This document shows, piece after piece, positions 7,531-16,015 of a stretch of DNA of 64,000 bases; within the stretch, counting starts at the first letter, position 1, and the number at the start of each line of letters is the position of its first letter. The translations under genes were made by a program, and so were the position numbers. The notes beneath the pieces are model-generated. The model was not told where the DNA came from. It searched no databases and saw only the letters and a program-made list of their open reading frames with translations. Location of the stretch: positions 62,001 through 126,000 of the forward strand of contig NZ_JAFKON010000009.1 of assembly GCF_022803015.1 (NCBI RefSeq), given 5' to 3'. The DNA is from Arthrobacter humicola (GTDB taxonomy: Bacteria; Actinomycetota; Actinomycetes; Actinomycetales; Micrococcaceae).

Positions 7531-9207
7531 CTACGTGGCCAGGTGGGTGGGGCCGAACATCTGGAGCAGCGTTTCGACGACGACGACGTTGGGGCCGTCC
7601 GCGGCGAAGCCCGCCTTCAGGGCGTCCCCGACGTCCTCCGGAGGAACCCGGACAGCCGGGACGCCGAAGGACTCTGCCAGCTTGACGAAGTCGGGGCGGG
7701 CGAGCTCCGTGGCCGTGGCCTTGCCGAAGGCGCCGACCATGTATTCGCGCAGGATGCCGTAGCCGCCGTCGTCCACAATGAGCCAGGTGACCGGGACGTT
7801 GTGCTGCTTCGCGGTGGCGAGCTCGGAGATGGAGTACATCGCCGAGCCGTCGCCGGAGACGGCCAGCACTCTGGCGTGTCCGGCAGATGCGCCGGCGGAA
7901 GTGCCGGTGGTTTCAAGCCCGACGGCGCCGCCGATCGCCGCGGGGAAGCCGAAGCCCAGCCCGCCGGCGCCCTGCGCGGAGTGGAACTGGCCGCCGCGGG
8001 CATCCCAGCAGCTCCAGCCCCAGTAGGCCGAGATGGTCATGTCCCAGAACGTCTGCATGGCTGCGGGAACGGCCTCGCGGATGTCGGCCATGAACTTCAG
8101 TTCCTTGCCGAGGTCCTGGGACTCGAGCCGGGCCTTGACCTTGGCCAGGGTGTCCTTGACGAGCACCTCGGGAGCCGTGCCGTGCCAGTCGGCGCGTTCG
8201 CCGTGCGGTTCAGTCAGGGCTGCGTCGAGGGCGGCCAGGGCCTGGCCGGCGTCCGCCCGGATGCCCAGTCCCGGGCGGTTGGACTCCAGGACGCGGGGCT
8301 CGGCGTCGATCTGGATGATCCGGCCGCGAGGTTCAAAGGTGAAGTAGTTGGAGGTGACCTCGCCCAGGGAGGAGCCGATGACGATCAGCACGTCGGCATC
8401 CTCGAGCACCTCCGTCATGTACTGGTCTTCGATCCAGGACTGCAGGGAGAGCTCATGGCTCCACGGGAACGCGCCGTTGCCGCCCGGGGTGCAGATGACC
8501 GGCGCCCGCAGCTTCTCCGCAATCGAGAGCAGCGACTTTTCGGCATGGCCGCGGCGGGTGCCGCCGCCGGCGATGATGGCGGGACGTTCCGCCGTCGAGA
8601 GCCATTTCACGGCTTCGCGGACCAGCTCCACGCGGGGCGGGTTGTCGGCCGCTTCGGCGAGGGCGTCCTCCACGGGAGGCACCATGATGGGGTCCAGCAG
8701 GACGTTCTGCGGGATTTCGAGCCACACGGGGCCCTGCGGCGAGGAGATCGCCTCGGTCCAGGCATCCTGGATGGCCGAGGGGATGCCGGAGGCGTGCTGG
8801 ATCAGCCGCTGGGACTTGGTGACGTTCGCGGCCGAGGCCTTCTGGTCATCGAGCTGGTGCAGCATGCCCTTGCGCCGGGCACCAAGGCCCTCGAGCGGGA
8901 TCTGGCTGGCCACGACCACCATGGGAACTCCGGTGGCGTAAGCCTCCTGCAGCCCGGCCAGGGACGTCAGCGCGCCCGGACCGGTGGACAGGAACAGCAC
9001 GCCGACTTCGCCGGTGGCGCGGGAGTAGCCGTCGGCGGCGAAGGCCGAGTTGTTTTCAACCCGGGAGGAGACGAAGTGCAGGTTCCCGCGGCCCATCGCG
9101 TCGAACAGGCCCAGGGCGTGCTGGCCCGGGATGCCGAAGACCGTCTTGGCGCCGAGCGCCTCAAGGGTCTCGACGACGAGGTCCCCGCCGTTGCGCACGC
9201 CGGTCAT
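7531..9207 (-). CDS. ThDP-dependent decarboxylase, AruI-like (acetolactate-synthase superfamily)
   Basis: 558-residue enzyme with the three-domain layout of acetolactate synthase/pyruvate oxidase. An N-terminal Pyr domain carries the catalytic Glu in SSRVENNSAFAADGYSR; a middle Rossmann domain and a PP domain with VSGDGSAMYSISELATA follow. Start ATG 9207 overlaps the stop of the ureohydrolase gene (ATGA). No acetolactate-synthase small subunit is nearby, so a branched-chain biosynthetic role is unlikely. Length and pairing with a ureohydrolase fit 5-guanidino-2-oxopentanoate (2-ketoarginine) decarboxylase, AruI, of the arginine transaminase pathway, whose product leads to 4-guanidinobutyrate. 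The specific activity is inference; the superfamily is certain. Confidence 0.85.
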   Translation of the reverse strand: MTGVRNGGDLVVETLEALGAKTVFGIPGQHALGLFDAMGRGNLHFVSSRVENNSAFAADGYSRATGEVGVLFLSTGPGALTSLAGLQEAYATGVPMVVVASQIPLEGLGARRKGMLHQLDDQKASAANVTKSQRLIQHASGIPSAIQDAWTEAISSPQGPVWLEIPQNVLLDPIMVPPVEDALAEAADNPPRVELVREAVKWLSTAERPAIIAGGGTRRGHAEKSLLSIAEKLRAPVICTPGGNGAFPWSHELSLQSWIEDQYMTEVLEDADVLIVIGSSLGEVTSNYFTFEPRGRIIQIDAEPRVLESNRPGLGIRADAGQALAALDAALTEPHGERADWHGTAPEVLVKDTLAKVKARLESQDLGKELKFMADIREAVPAAMQTFWDMTISAYWGWSCWDARGGQFHSAQGAGGLGFGFPAAIGGAVGLETTGTSAGASAGHARVLAVSGDGSAMYSISELATAKQHNVPVTWLIVDDGGYGILREYMVGAFGKATATELARPDFVKLAESFGVPAVRVPPEDVGDALKAGFAADGPNVVVVETLLQMFGPTHLAT

Positions 9208-10283
9208 CGCGAAGCCACCGGCGATGCCACAGGGGAGCCGATGCCGGCGGGGCGGTGGGATTCCTGGCCGAGGGCCTGGGCAGCGTAGCCGTTCGGGCTG
9301 CCGAAGCGGTCCCCTTCGACGGCGCGGTCCGCCATCAGTGTCACGAGTTCGTAGGCGACGTGGCTTGCCGCCACACCGGTGATCTCGGCGTGGTCGTACG
9401 CCGGGGCGACCTCGACGACGTCGGCACCGACGAGGTTCATGCCGCGGAACCCGCGGATGATTTCCAGCAGCTCGCGGCTCGTGATGCCCCCGGCTTCCGG
9501 TGTGCCGGTGCCCGGGGCGTGCGCGGGGTCAAGGACGTCGATGTCCACGGAGATATAGAGCGGGCGGTTGCCGATCCGGTCCCGGACCTTGGCGACCGTC
9601 TCCAGGACGCCCTGGTAGTAGACGTCGGCGGAGGTGACGATGCCGAAGCCGAAGCGGTGGTCGTCGTCGAGGTCCTTCTTGCCGTAGAGCGGACCGCGGG
9701 TGCCGATGTGGCTGATGGCCTCGGTGTCCAGGATGCCTTCCTCGACGGCGCGGCGGAAGGGTGTGCCGTGGGTGTACTCGGCGCCGAAGTAGGTATCCCA
9801 GGTGTCCAGGTGCGCGTCGAAGTGCAGCATGGCAATGGGGCCGCCGGCGCGCTCGGCGGCGGCGCGCAACAGCGGCAGGGCGATGGTGTGGTCGCCGCCG
9901 AGGGTAACGAGCTTGCTGCCCGACGCCGTCAGGTCCAGGGCGTTCTGCTGGATGGTTTCGATGGCGTCGTTGATGTTGAAGGGGTTGACCGCCATGTCGC
10001 CGGCGTCGGCAACCTGGATGTTCTCGAAGGGGCTGACGTCCCAGGCCGGGTTGTACGGCCGCAGCAGGCGGCTGGCCTCGCGGATGTGGTTGGCCCCGAA
10101 GCGGGCGCCGGGGCGGTAGGAGACGCCGGTGTCGAACGGCACGCCGACCACCGTGACGTCTGCCTTGGCCACCTGGTCCAGGCGCGGCAGGCGGGCATAT
10201 GTGGCAGCCCCGGCGTAGCGTGGGACGCGGGATGAATCGATAGGGCCAAGGTTGCCATTGGCCTCGATGCGCAGCTCTTCCAA
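9204..10283 (-). CDS. agmatinase/guanidinobutyrase-family ureohydrolase
   Basis: 359-residue Mn-dependent ureohydrolase that removes urea from a guanidino compound. Metal ligands are visible in GGDHTIALP, HFDAHLDTWD and SVDIDVLDPAHAPGTGTPE. A TTG start at 10283 is preferred: AAGGAGAGG lies 6 nt upstream. The longer ATG form (10331) has no ribosome site, and its ATG pair falls inside a TATGAT -10 box. It is translationally coupled to the AruI-like decarboxylase, which suggests 4-guanidinobutyrate (GbuA-like) rather than agmatine as substrate. Family certain, substrate inferred. Confidence 0.88.
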   Translation of the reverse strand: MEELRIEANGNLGPIDSSRVPRYAGAATYARLPRLDQVAKADVTVVGVPFDTGVSYRPGARFGANHIREASRLLRPYNPAWDVSPFENIQVADAGDMAVNPFNINDAIETIQQNALDLTASGSKLVTLGGDHTIALPLLRAAAERAGGPIAMLHFDAHLDTWDTYFGAEYTHGTPFRRAVEEGILDTEAISHIGTRGPLYGKKDLDDDHRFGFGIVTSADVYYQGVLETVAKVRDRIGNRPLYISVDIDVLDPAHAPGTGTPEAGGITSRELLEIIRGFRGMNLVGADVVEVAPAYDHAEITGVAASHVAYELVTLMADRAVEGDRFGSPNGYAAQALGQESHRPAGIGSPVASPVASR

Positions 10284-10326
10284 AAGAAGCCTCTCCTTCG
10301 AGGATTGACCGACGGTTGTGACAGCC

Positions 10327-10355
10327 ATCATACACTCGAAGTTTCGTATTGCGCA
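10327..10355 (-). promoter_or_regulatory. promoter and dyad of the ureohydrolase operon
   Basis: Minus-strand TATGAT (10327-10332) with TGCGCA 17 bp upstream (10350-10355, a weak -35). The spacer holds the perfect dyad CGAAGTTTCG (10337-10346), a possible operator. This implies a leader of about 37 nt to the TTG start. Confidence 0.45.
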
Positions 10356-10375
10356 TCATTTGTTTACCAACCACT

Positions 10376-10717
10376 TCAGGCGATGGCCGACGCGCCCCGC
10401 TCCCCCGTGCGGACGCGGACGGCGTCGCGCACCTCGATAATCCAGATCTTGCCATCGCCGAAGCGGCCCGTGCGCCCGCCCTCTTCAATGGCAGCCATGA
10501 CGGCGCCGAGGGCGCCCTCGTCGACCAGGACTTCGAGCCGCACCTTGGGCAGCAGGTCCGAGTTGTATTCGGCGCCCCGGTACACCTCGGTATGGCCCCG
10601 TTGCCGGCCGTAGCCGCTGGCCTGGCTCACGGTCAGGCCGTTGACCCCGGCCCGCTCCAGGGCCGCGCTAACGGCCGCGACCCGCTCCGGCCGCACAATC
10701 GCCGTGACGAGCTTCAT
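10376..10717 (-). CDS. glnK: PII nitrogen regulatory protein GlnK/GlnB
   Basis: 113-residue trimeric signal protein that reports 2-oxoglutarate and ATP/ADP status and blocks AmtB under nitrogen excess. The T-loop EVYRGAEYNSDLLPK contains Tyr51, which actinobacterial GlnD adenylylates, and the C-terminal signature GRTGRFGDGKIWI is intact. Its ATG overlaps the amtB stop (ATGA), the classical amtB-glnK coupling. No glnD follows; the next gene is the ureohydrolase, 45-90 nt away. Confidence 0.97.
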   Translation of the reverse strand: MKLVTAIVRPERVAAVSAALERAGVNGLTVSQASGYGRQRGHTEVYRGAEYNSDLLPKVRLEVLVDEGALGAVMAAIEEGGRTGRFGDGKIWIIEVRDAVRVRTGERGASAIA

Positions 10718-12159
10718 GACGATACCCTGCCGCGGACGGCCTCACCCTCGGCCTCGGCTTTGGTCCCGGCTGGGACTTCGGCCTGGGTCCCGGCCGGGGT
10801 CCCGGCGTGGGCCTCGGCCGCATCAGTCCGGGCATGCGGGTCACCGGGGTGGAAGCTGCCGCCGACCATGAGGAGTTCATACGCCGTTTCGGCGTGCTCC
10901 GTCACGTCAATGCCGGAGAGCTCGTCGGCCTCGGAAACGCGCATGCCGATGCTCTTGTGGATCGCGAAGCCAATCAGCGTGGTCATGGCGGCGCTCCATG
11001 CCGTGACGATCAGGGCGGTGAGAATCTGTGGCCAGAACTGCGCCAGGCCGCCGCCGTAGAACAGGCCGCCGGCCGTCTTGGTGGACGGAAGCGCGAAGAA
11101 TCCGAGGGCCAGGGTCCCCCACAGGCCGCCGACGAAGTGCACGGCCACGACGTCCAGGGAGTCGTCGAGCCCGATCTTGAACTTCAGCCCGACGGCGAGC
11201 GCGCAGACGGCACCGGCGATCACGCCGATCAGGATGGCGCCGATGGGGTCGATGAATCCGCAGGCCGGGGTGACCGCCACGAGTCCCGCGACGGCTCCCG
11301 AGGCGGCGCCGAGCGAGGTGGCATGCCCGTCGCGAAGCCGCTCCACGAGCAGCCAGCCCAGCAGGGCGGCGCTGGTGGCGAGCAGCGTGTTGGTCCAGGC
11401 CAGGGCGGCCGTGGCGTCGGCGGCGAGTTCCGAACCGGCGTTGAAGCCGAACCAGCCGAACCAGAGCAGCCCTGCGCCGAGCATCACGAACGGCAGGTTG
11501 TGCGGACGGATGTTGGGGTCTTTCATGAAGCCGAGCCGCTTGCCCAGAACCACGGCAAGCATGAGTCCGGCAATGCCTGCGTTCATGTGGACCACCGTGC
11601 CGCCGGCGAAGTCGAGGGCCGAGATCTTGCTGCCGATGATGCCGGTAGGTCCGAAGATGCCGCCGCCCCAGACCCAGTGCGCGATCGGCGCGTAAACGAG
11701 CGTGACCCAAAGGGCCGCAAAGAGGAGCCAGGGGCCGAACCGGACGCGCTCGGCCACCGCGCCGCTGATCAGTGCGACGGTGATGATGGCGAACGTGGCC
11801 TGGAAGCCGACGAAGATCATGTCCGGCAGGCCTGCCGCCTTGGAGCCGATGCTGGTGGTCAGCCCGCTCAGGCCGAAGTTGGTGAAGGGATCCCCGACGA
11901 ATCCTCCCAGCGCATCCGGGCCGAATGCCAGGCCATAGCCCCACAGGGCCCAGACGACGCCCACAACGCCCATGGCGCCGAAGCTCATCATCATGATGTT
12001 GAGGACGGACTTCATTCTGACGAGCCCGCCGTAGAAGAACGCAAGACCGGGGGTCATCAGGAGGACCAGAGCGGATGCCGTGAGCATCCACGCGGTCGAT
12101 CCGGGGTCAAGGACCTGCGGATCCGTTGTCATTCCTACTGCAAGCACAGAGAACTTCAT
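10714..12159 (-). CDS. amtB: ammonium transporter
   Basis: 481-residue Amt/Rh channel with about eleven membrane helices, conducting NH4+/NH3 as a trimer. The twin pore histidines are in VVHMNAGIAG and VAVHFVGGLWGT. A C-terminal hydrophilic tail of about 50 residues is rich in Ala/Gly/Glu with repeats of PAGT. AGGAAGG stands 8 nt before ATG 12159. Coupled to glnK. Two dyads upstream (12273-12286, 12296-12310) may be operators for the nitrogen regulator, but they do not match a motif I can name. Confidence 0.97.
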   Translation of the reverse strand: MKFSVLAVGMTTDPQVLDPGSTAWMLTASALVLLMTPGLAFFYGGLVRMKSVLNIMMMSFGAMGVVGVVWALWGYGLAFGPDALGGFVGDPFTNFGLSGLTTSIGSKAAGLPDMIFVGFQATFAIITVALISGAVAERVRFGPWLLFAALWVTLVYAPIAHWVWGGGIFGPTGIIGSKISALDFAGGTVVHMNAGIAGLMLAVVLGKRLGFMKDPNIRPHNLPFVMLGAGLLWFGWFGFNAGSELAADATAALAWTNTLLATSAALLGWLLVERLRDGHATSLGAASGAVAGLVAVTPACGFIDPIGAILIGVIAGAVCALAVGLKFKIGLDDSLDVVAVHFVGGLWGTLALGFFALPSTKTAGGLFYGGGLAQFWPQILTALIVTAWSAAMTTLIGFAIHKSIGMRVSEADELSGIDVTEHAETAYELLMVGGSFHPGDPHARTDAAEAHAGTPAGTQAEVPAGTKAEAEGEAVRGRVSS

Positions 12160-12272
12160 AGCGGGAGCCTTCCTCGAGTGCCGGCGCTCCGAGGGCGCCG
12201 ATGCGGCGAGACCATGTGACGTTTGGGACTGACGAGCGTCCCCCGCCGTTGACGCTACTCACGGCGTGTTTC

Positions 12273-12310
12273 GGGAAGGCTTTCCCATTCTTGCGGGCAC
12301 GTTACGTGCC
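12273..12310. promoter_or_regulatory. two dyads upstream of amtB
   Basis: GGGAAGGCTTTCCC (12273-12286) is symmetrical at 12 of 14 bases and GGCACGTTACGTGCC (12296-12310) is a perfect 15-mer dyad. Both lie 114-150 nt upstream of amtB, in the gap to the lipoprotein gene. Candidate operators; no core promoter was assigned. Confidence 0.4.
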
Positions 12311-12398
12311 GGCTCCGGGCATTAAATTGCCGTTTCCGGCAGATTGCCGGGATGTGACGTACATCTCACCACGGCCGATCTCACCAAGAAAAGGGAGG

Positions 12399-13175
12399 TC
12401 AGCTGTACTTGAGGGTGAGCAGCAGGCGCTTGAGCTGGCTGTACTGCTCCGTGGTCATCCAGGCTTTGGCGGCGTCGACAGAGGCAAACGCCGGGCTGCC
12501 GAAGAGCACATTGGCTTCCGCCCCGCCGTTGGCGAAGCTGACGTAGGCGGAGCCGGAGTCAGAGACCGCGGACGCGAAGTCGCGTTGCTTGCGCACGCTC
12601 ATGTGGAAATCGGACTGGTCGGCAAGGGAATCGAACGCGAAGCCGAAGGCCAGCTGTTCGCCGTCCACATCTTTCAGCCCCGGCACCGGGGCGGTGTCCA
12701 GCACGGTGCGGGCCACCGGGCCGGAGGCGTTGCTGGCGCTGGTGCTGCTGGTGATGGAAGCCAGTTCGTTGCCGGTGGCGTCGGCGATGACCGCCTGCAG
12801 GCCCCGCAGCTTGGCCGCGTTCCCGGGCGAGCCCACCAACCGGACGGACCAGCTGCTCGGATAGGAGAAGGAGAGGTGCCCGTCCGGGAAGGTGAAGGTT
12901 TTCACGCCGGCCACCGCGCTGGCCGTGGCCGTGGGTGCGGCCGGGACGGGCGTAGCGGAGGCGCTCGGGGCAGCCGAGGGCAGGGCCGAAGCGGCGGAGG
13001 AGGCGGTCGTGGCGGCCGCGCCGGATTCCTGCTGCGCCGGGGCCGCGGTTTCACCGGCGGGACCGCTTGCCGCTTCGCCGGCCCGCTGGCCCGGGGCGGC
13101 GCACGAGCTTAGGCCAAGGGCGGCCGCGAGCGCGGCGGCCACGGCCAGGGACGGAAAGACGTGGTTGCGGTTCAT
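12399..13175 (-). CDS. secreted lipoprotein of unknown function
   Basis: 258 residues with a lipoprotein signal peptide: short basic start, hydrophobic core and lipobox LSSC near residues 22-25. An Ala/Pro/Ser-rich linker of about 60 residues comes next, then a compact domain beginning KTFTFPDGHLSFSYPSSWSVRL, which resembles the PsbP/Mog1-type fold seen in many actinobacterial lipoproteins. That last point is a resemblance only. GGGGG precedes ATG 13175. It probably sits on the outer face of the membrane. No functional link to amtB or the XRE regulator is visible. Confidence 0.75.
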   Translation of the reverse strand: MNRNHVFPSLAVAAALAAALGLSSCAAPGQRAGEAASGPAGETAAPAQQESGAAATTASSAASALPSAAPSASATPVPAAPTATASAVAGVKTFTFPDGHLSFSYPSSWSVRLVGSPGNAAKLRGLQAVIADATGNELASITSSTSASNASGPVARTVLDTAPVPGLKDVDGEQLAFGFAFDSLADQSDFHMSVRKQRDFASAVSDSGSAYVSFANGGAEANVLFGSPAFASVDAAKAWMTTEQYSQLKRLLLTLKYS

Positions 13176-13277
13176 GGATCCCCCAGTTGATGACGCGAGC
13201 GGCTTCGGCTCGTCCTGTGTATCTCCGGCCTGCGCCGTGCGGATACTTTTGCGGTGGTTGCGGATGCGTTCATGCCC

Positions 13278-13853
13278 TCAGCGGCTGGCGGCGGGCACGA
13301 GCACCCACAGCACCTCGACGGCGTCGTCCGTGGGATTCACCCACGTGTGCGGTTCCCGGCCGGGAAACGTCACGGTGTCCCCGGCGCTGAGCTCGAATTC
13401 CTCATTGGTGAGGATCAGGCGGATGCTGCCCTTGACCACATGCAGGACGTCGACGTCGCAGTCCACGGCATAGAGCTCGGACTCGCCGCGCCCGCGCGGC
13501 TCGATCACGGCCTGGATGATCTGGACGCGGCGCTCGGAGCGCGCGGTCAGCAGCCGCTCGACGATCCCCTCGCCGCCGAGGGAGATTCGGGGGCCCTCAT
13601 TCTGCTTCGTGAGGTGCGTTTCGGGTGCGGCGAAGAGGTCGCCAATGGAGATGGACAGAACCTGGCACAGCGTCACCAGGGAGGCAACCGAGGGCGAGGT
13701 GAGATCCCGCTCGACCCGGCTCAGGAATCCCTTGGTGAGCCCGGTGGCGTCTGCGACCTGTTCAATCGTGAGCCGCTGGGACTGTCTGGCCGCGCGGATC
13801 CGCGAACCGATGGCAACGGGAACATTGCTCGGTTCAACTGGTAGAGCCTTCAT
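13278..13853 (-). CDS. XRE-family regulator with C-terminal cupin
   Basis: 191 residues. The HTH_XRE domain lies at about 15-70 (IRAARQSQRLTIEQVADATGLTKGFLSRVERD split over its helices) and a small cupin sensor domain at about 110-188 (ELSAGDTVTFPGREPHTWVN). Regulators of this kind bind a small molecule in the cupin and usually control an adjacent transporter or amine/amino-acid catabolic gene. It is divergent from the sodium:solute symporter gene, with strong dyads over that gene's promoter, so it most likely controls the symporter and itself. Confidence 0.92.
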   Translation of the reverse strand: MKALPVEPSNVPVAIGSRIRAARQSQRLTIEQVADATGLTKGFLSRVERDLTSPSVASLVTLCQVLSISIGDLFAAPETHLTKQNEGPRISLGGEGIVERLLTARSERRVQIIQAVIEPRGRGESELYAVDCDVDVLHVVKGSIRLILTNEEFELSAGDTVTFPGREPHTWVNPTDDAVEVLWVLVPAASR

Positions 13854-13954
13854 TTAGGAACCTTTCACGGCCGGCCGCTTGGCCCCATCATTGGAGCAAT
13901 CCTAGCGGGAGCGGGCCTTCGTGACGCGGAGGCGGCGGCACCACGCCCTGCGTC

Positions 13955-14012
13955 TTGACTGTTACCGGCGTCACAACATACCCTTTGGCAACATGTGTTG
14001 CCTATTAGGCAA
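13955..14012 (+). promoter_or_regulatory. symporter promoter with overlapping dyad operators
   Basis: TTGACT (13955-13960) and TACCCT (13979-13984) are 18 bp apart. Just downstream, over the expected start point, lie GGCAACA-TG-TGTTGCC (13987-14002) and the perfect dyad TTGCCTATTAGGCAA (13998-14012), which share an arm. Three GGCAA/TTGCC half-sites at +1 look like a repressor site, probably for the divergent XRE-cupin protein. Confidence 0.6.
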
Positions 14013-14133
14013 TACGGGGGGTTCCGACGGAAATCCTCCTCTAACCACTTCCCGCAGCAGCGGCCTTGCCGAACATACTGTTGAGGCCCGGCAGGCCCGC
14101 ATCCGCTGTCAACCAGCTCCAAGGAGCCTTTAT

Positions 14134-15657
14134 ATGGACGCAACTTTCGTCAACATCGCAATCGTGGTGGTGTACCTGGCCGCCATGCTGGCGTTCGGAT
14201 GGTGGGGCAAGTCCCGCACTAAGAACAATAGCGACTTCCTCGTCGCCGGCCGCCGCCTCGGCCCGTTCCTCTACACCGGAACCATGGCCGCCGTCGTCCT
14301 GGGCGGTGCCTCGACCGTCGGCGGCGTGGGCCTGGGCTACAAGTTCGGCATCTCCGGCATGTGGCTCGTCGTCGCAATCGGCGCCGGCGTCCTGCTGCTG
14401 AGCCTGCTCTTCGCCAGCACCATCCAGAAGCTGAAGATCTATACCGTCTCCCAGATGCTGACCCTGCGCTACGGCAGCAACGCCACGCAGACCTCGGGCA
14501 TCGTCATGCTTGCCTACACGCTGATGCTCTGCGCCACCTCCACGGGCGCCTACGCCACCATCTTCGTGGTGCTCTTCGGCTGGGACCGCGCCCTCGCGAT
14601 CGCCGTCGGCGGGGCCATCGTGCTGGTGTACTCGACCATCGGCGGCATGTGGTCCATCACGCTGGCCGACCAGGTCCAGTTCGTCATCAAGACGGTCGGC
14701 ATCTTCTTCCTGATGCTGCCGTTCACGCTCAACGCCGCCGGCGGCCTCGACGGGATCCGCAGCCGGGTGGACGCCACCTTCTTCCAGATCGACGGCATCG
14801 GCGCCCAGACGATCATCACGTACTTTGTGGTCTACACCCTCGGCCTGCTGATCGGCCAGGACATCTGGCAGCGTGTGTTCACCGCCAAGACACCTGAAGT
14901 TGCCCGCTGGGGCGGCGCCACGGCCGGCATCTACTGCATCCTCTACGGCGCTGCCGGCGCCCTGATCGGCCTCGGCGCCCGGGTGGCCCTGCCGCAGATC
15001 GACGTCAAGGCCCTGGGCAAGGATGTCGTCTACGCCGAGGTCGCCACCCACCTGCTGCCCATCGGCATCGGCGGCCTCGTGCTGGCCGCCGCCGTCGCTG
15101 CCATGATGTCCACCGCCTCCGGCGCCCTGATCGCGGCCGCCACCGTGGCCCGCGCCGATGTGCTGCCGTTCGTTGCCGGCTGGTTCGGCAAGACGGTCAA
15201 CACCGATGACACCGACAACCCGGAACACGACGTCAAGGCCAACCGCATGTGGGTCCTGGGCCTGGGCGTCGTGGCAATCGTGATCGCCATCGTCACCAAG
15301 GACGTTGTCGCGGCCCTGACCATTGCGTACGACATCCTGGTTGGCGGCCTGCTCGTGGCCATCCTTGGCGGCCTGGTCTGGAAGCGCGGCACCGGCGTCG
15401 CCGCCGCGGCGTCCATGGCGGTGGGCTCGGTCATCACGCTCGGCACCATGATCATCCTGGAAATCAACGCCGAGGTTCCGCTGGACGGCATCTACGCCAA
15501 CGAGCCCATCTACTACGGCCTGGCGGCTTCCGCAGTCGTCTACATCGCGGTCTCGCTGCTGACCAAGCCGACGGATCCCGCGGTCATGCAGAACTGGCGC
15601 CGGCGTGTCGCCGGCGGCGCGGCCGAGGAAGAAAAGGTCCCGGCCCTCACGCACTAG
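14134..15657 (+). CDS. sodium:solute symporter (SSS family)
   Basis: 507-residue membrane transporter with about 13 helices and the LeuT-like SSS fold. It starts MDATFVNIAIVVVYLAAMLA and contains the conserved stretch SDFLVAGRRLGPFLYTGTMAA. ATG 14134 is fixed by AAGGAG 7 nt upstream; a long open frame before it is non-coding leader. Family members import solutes such as proline, pantothenate, urea and other amines with Na+. The position beside an XRE-cupin regulator and near an AruI/ureohydrolase pair suggests a guanidino compound, but this is inference. Confidence 0.92.
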   Translation: MDATFVNIAIVVVYLAAMLAFGWWGKSRTKNNSDFLVAGRRLGPFLYTGTMAAVVLGGASTVGGVGLGYKFGISGMWLVVAIGAGVLLLSLLFASTIQKLKIYTVSQMLTLRYGSNATQTSGIVMLAYTLMLCATSTGAYATIFVVLFGWDRALAIAVGGAIVLVYSTIGGMWSITLADQVQFVIKTVGIFFLMLPFTLNAAGGLDGIRSRVDATFFQIDGIGAQTIITYFVVYTLGLLIGQDIWQRVFTAKTPEVARWGGATAGIYCILYGAAGALIGLGARVALPQIDVKALGKDVVYAEVATHLLPIGIGGLVLAAAVAAMMSTASGALIAAATVARADVLPFVAGWFGKTVNTDDTDNPEHDVKANRMWVLGLGVVAIVIAIVTKDVVAALTIAYDILVGGLLVAILGGLVWKRGTGVAAAASMAVGSVITLGTMIILEINAEVPLDGIYANEPIYYGLAASAVVYIAVSLLTKPTDPAVMQNWRRRVAGGAAEEEKVPALTH

Positions 15658-15710
15658 GGCCCAGGCCCGGCAGGGTCTAGACCGCAAGTCATATCCGCGA
15701 GTTAAAGGTC

Positions 15711-15745
15711 GACGGCGGCGCTCCCCTTTCGGGGGCGCCGCCGTC
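15711..15745. terminator. bidirectional terminator hairpin
   Basis: GACGGCGGCGC (15711-15721) pairs perfectly with 15735-15745 and extends inward by a G-U pair and three C-G pairs around a 5-nt loop. It lies between the symporter stop and the stop of the leftward small acidic gene and can serve both. Confidence 0.88.
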
Positions 15746-15778
15746 GGCCTTTAGGCACCTTAACGGGCCGCGGGAGGA

Positions 15779-16015
15779 TCACTCATTTTCCTCCGGCGCA
15801 AGGAATTCCTCACCTTCCACGGGCACCACCGGCTTCTCGTCGCCCAGGAAGTCTTCCGCGTCCAGGGGAACGAGCCGGTCGGCCTCTTCGAGAAGCTCCT
15901 CGTCCTCGGTCTCCGCGGCATCACTGACGGGCGCGTCCTCGGCGTAGTCGTAGGCGGGATCGGACTCGAGTGACTCCCGGGCCGGCTGGATGGGATGTGA
16001 TGCGGCGCTCTCCAT
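15779..16015 (-). CDS. small acidic protein of unknown function
   Basis: 78 residues, strongly acidic (many Glu/Asp, few basic residues), probably unstructured and soluble, with no membrane segment and no recognised motif. ATG 16015 is chosen over an upstream start because GGAGG stands 7 nt before it. Divergent from the ferritin/VIT1 gene and convergent with the symporter. Codon use looks genuine (GC-rich third positions). Confidence 0.7.
   Translation of the reverse strand: MESAASHPIQPARESLESDPAYDYAEDAPVSDAAETEDEELLEEADRLVPLDAEDFLGDEKPVVPVEGEEFLAPEENE

Noticed and set aside
7531..9207. Acetolactate synthase for branched-chain amino acids
   Set aside because: No small regulatory subunit or ilvC nearby; coupling to a ureohydrolase fits an AruI-like role better.
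7516..9288. Long plus-strand frame opposite the ThDP enzyme
   Set aside because: Antisense shadow; no motif and no ribosome site, while the minus strand has complete ThDP motifs.
14041..15687. Long minus-strand frame opposite the sodium symporter
   Set aside because: Low-complexity antisense product of a GC-rich gene; the plus strand has SSS-family motifs and a good ribosome site.
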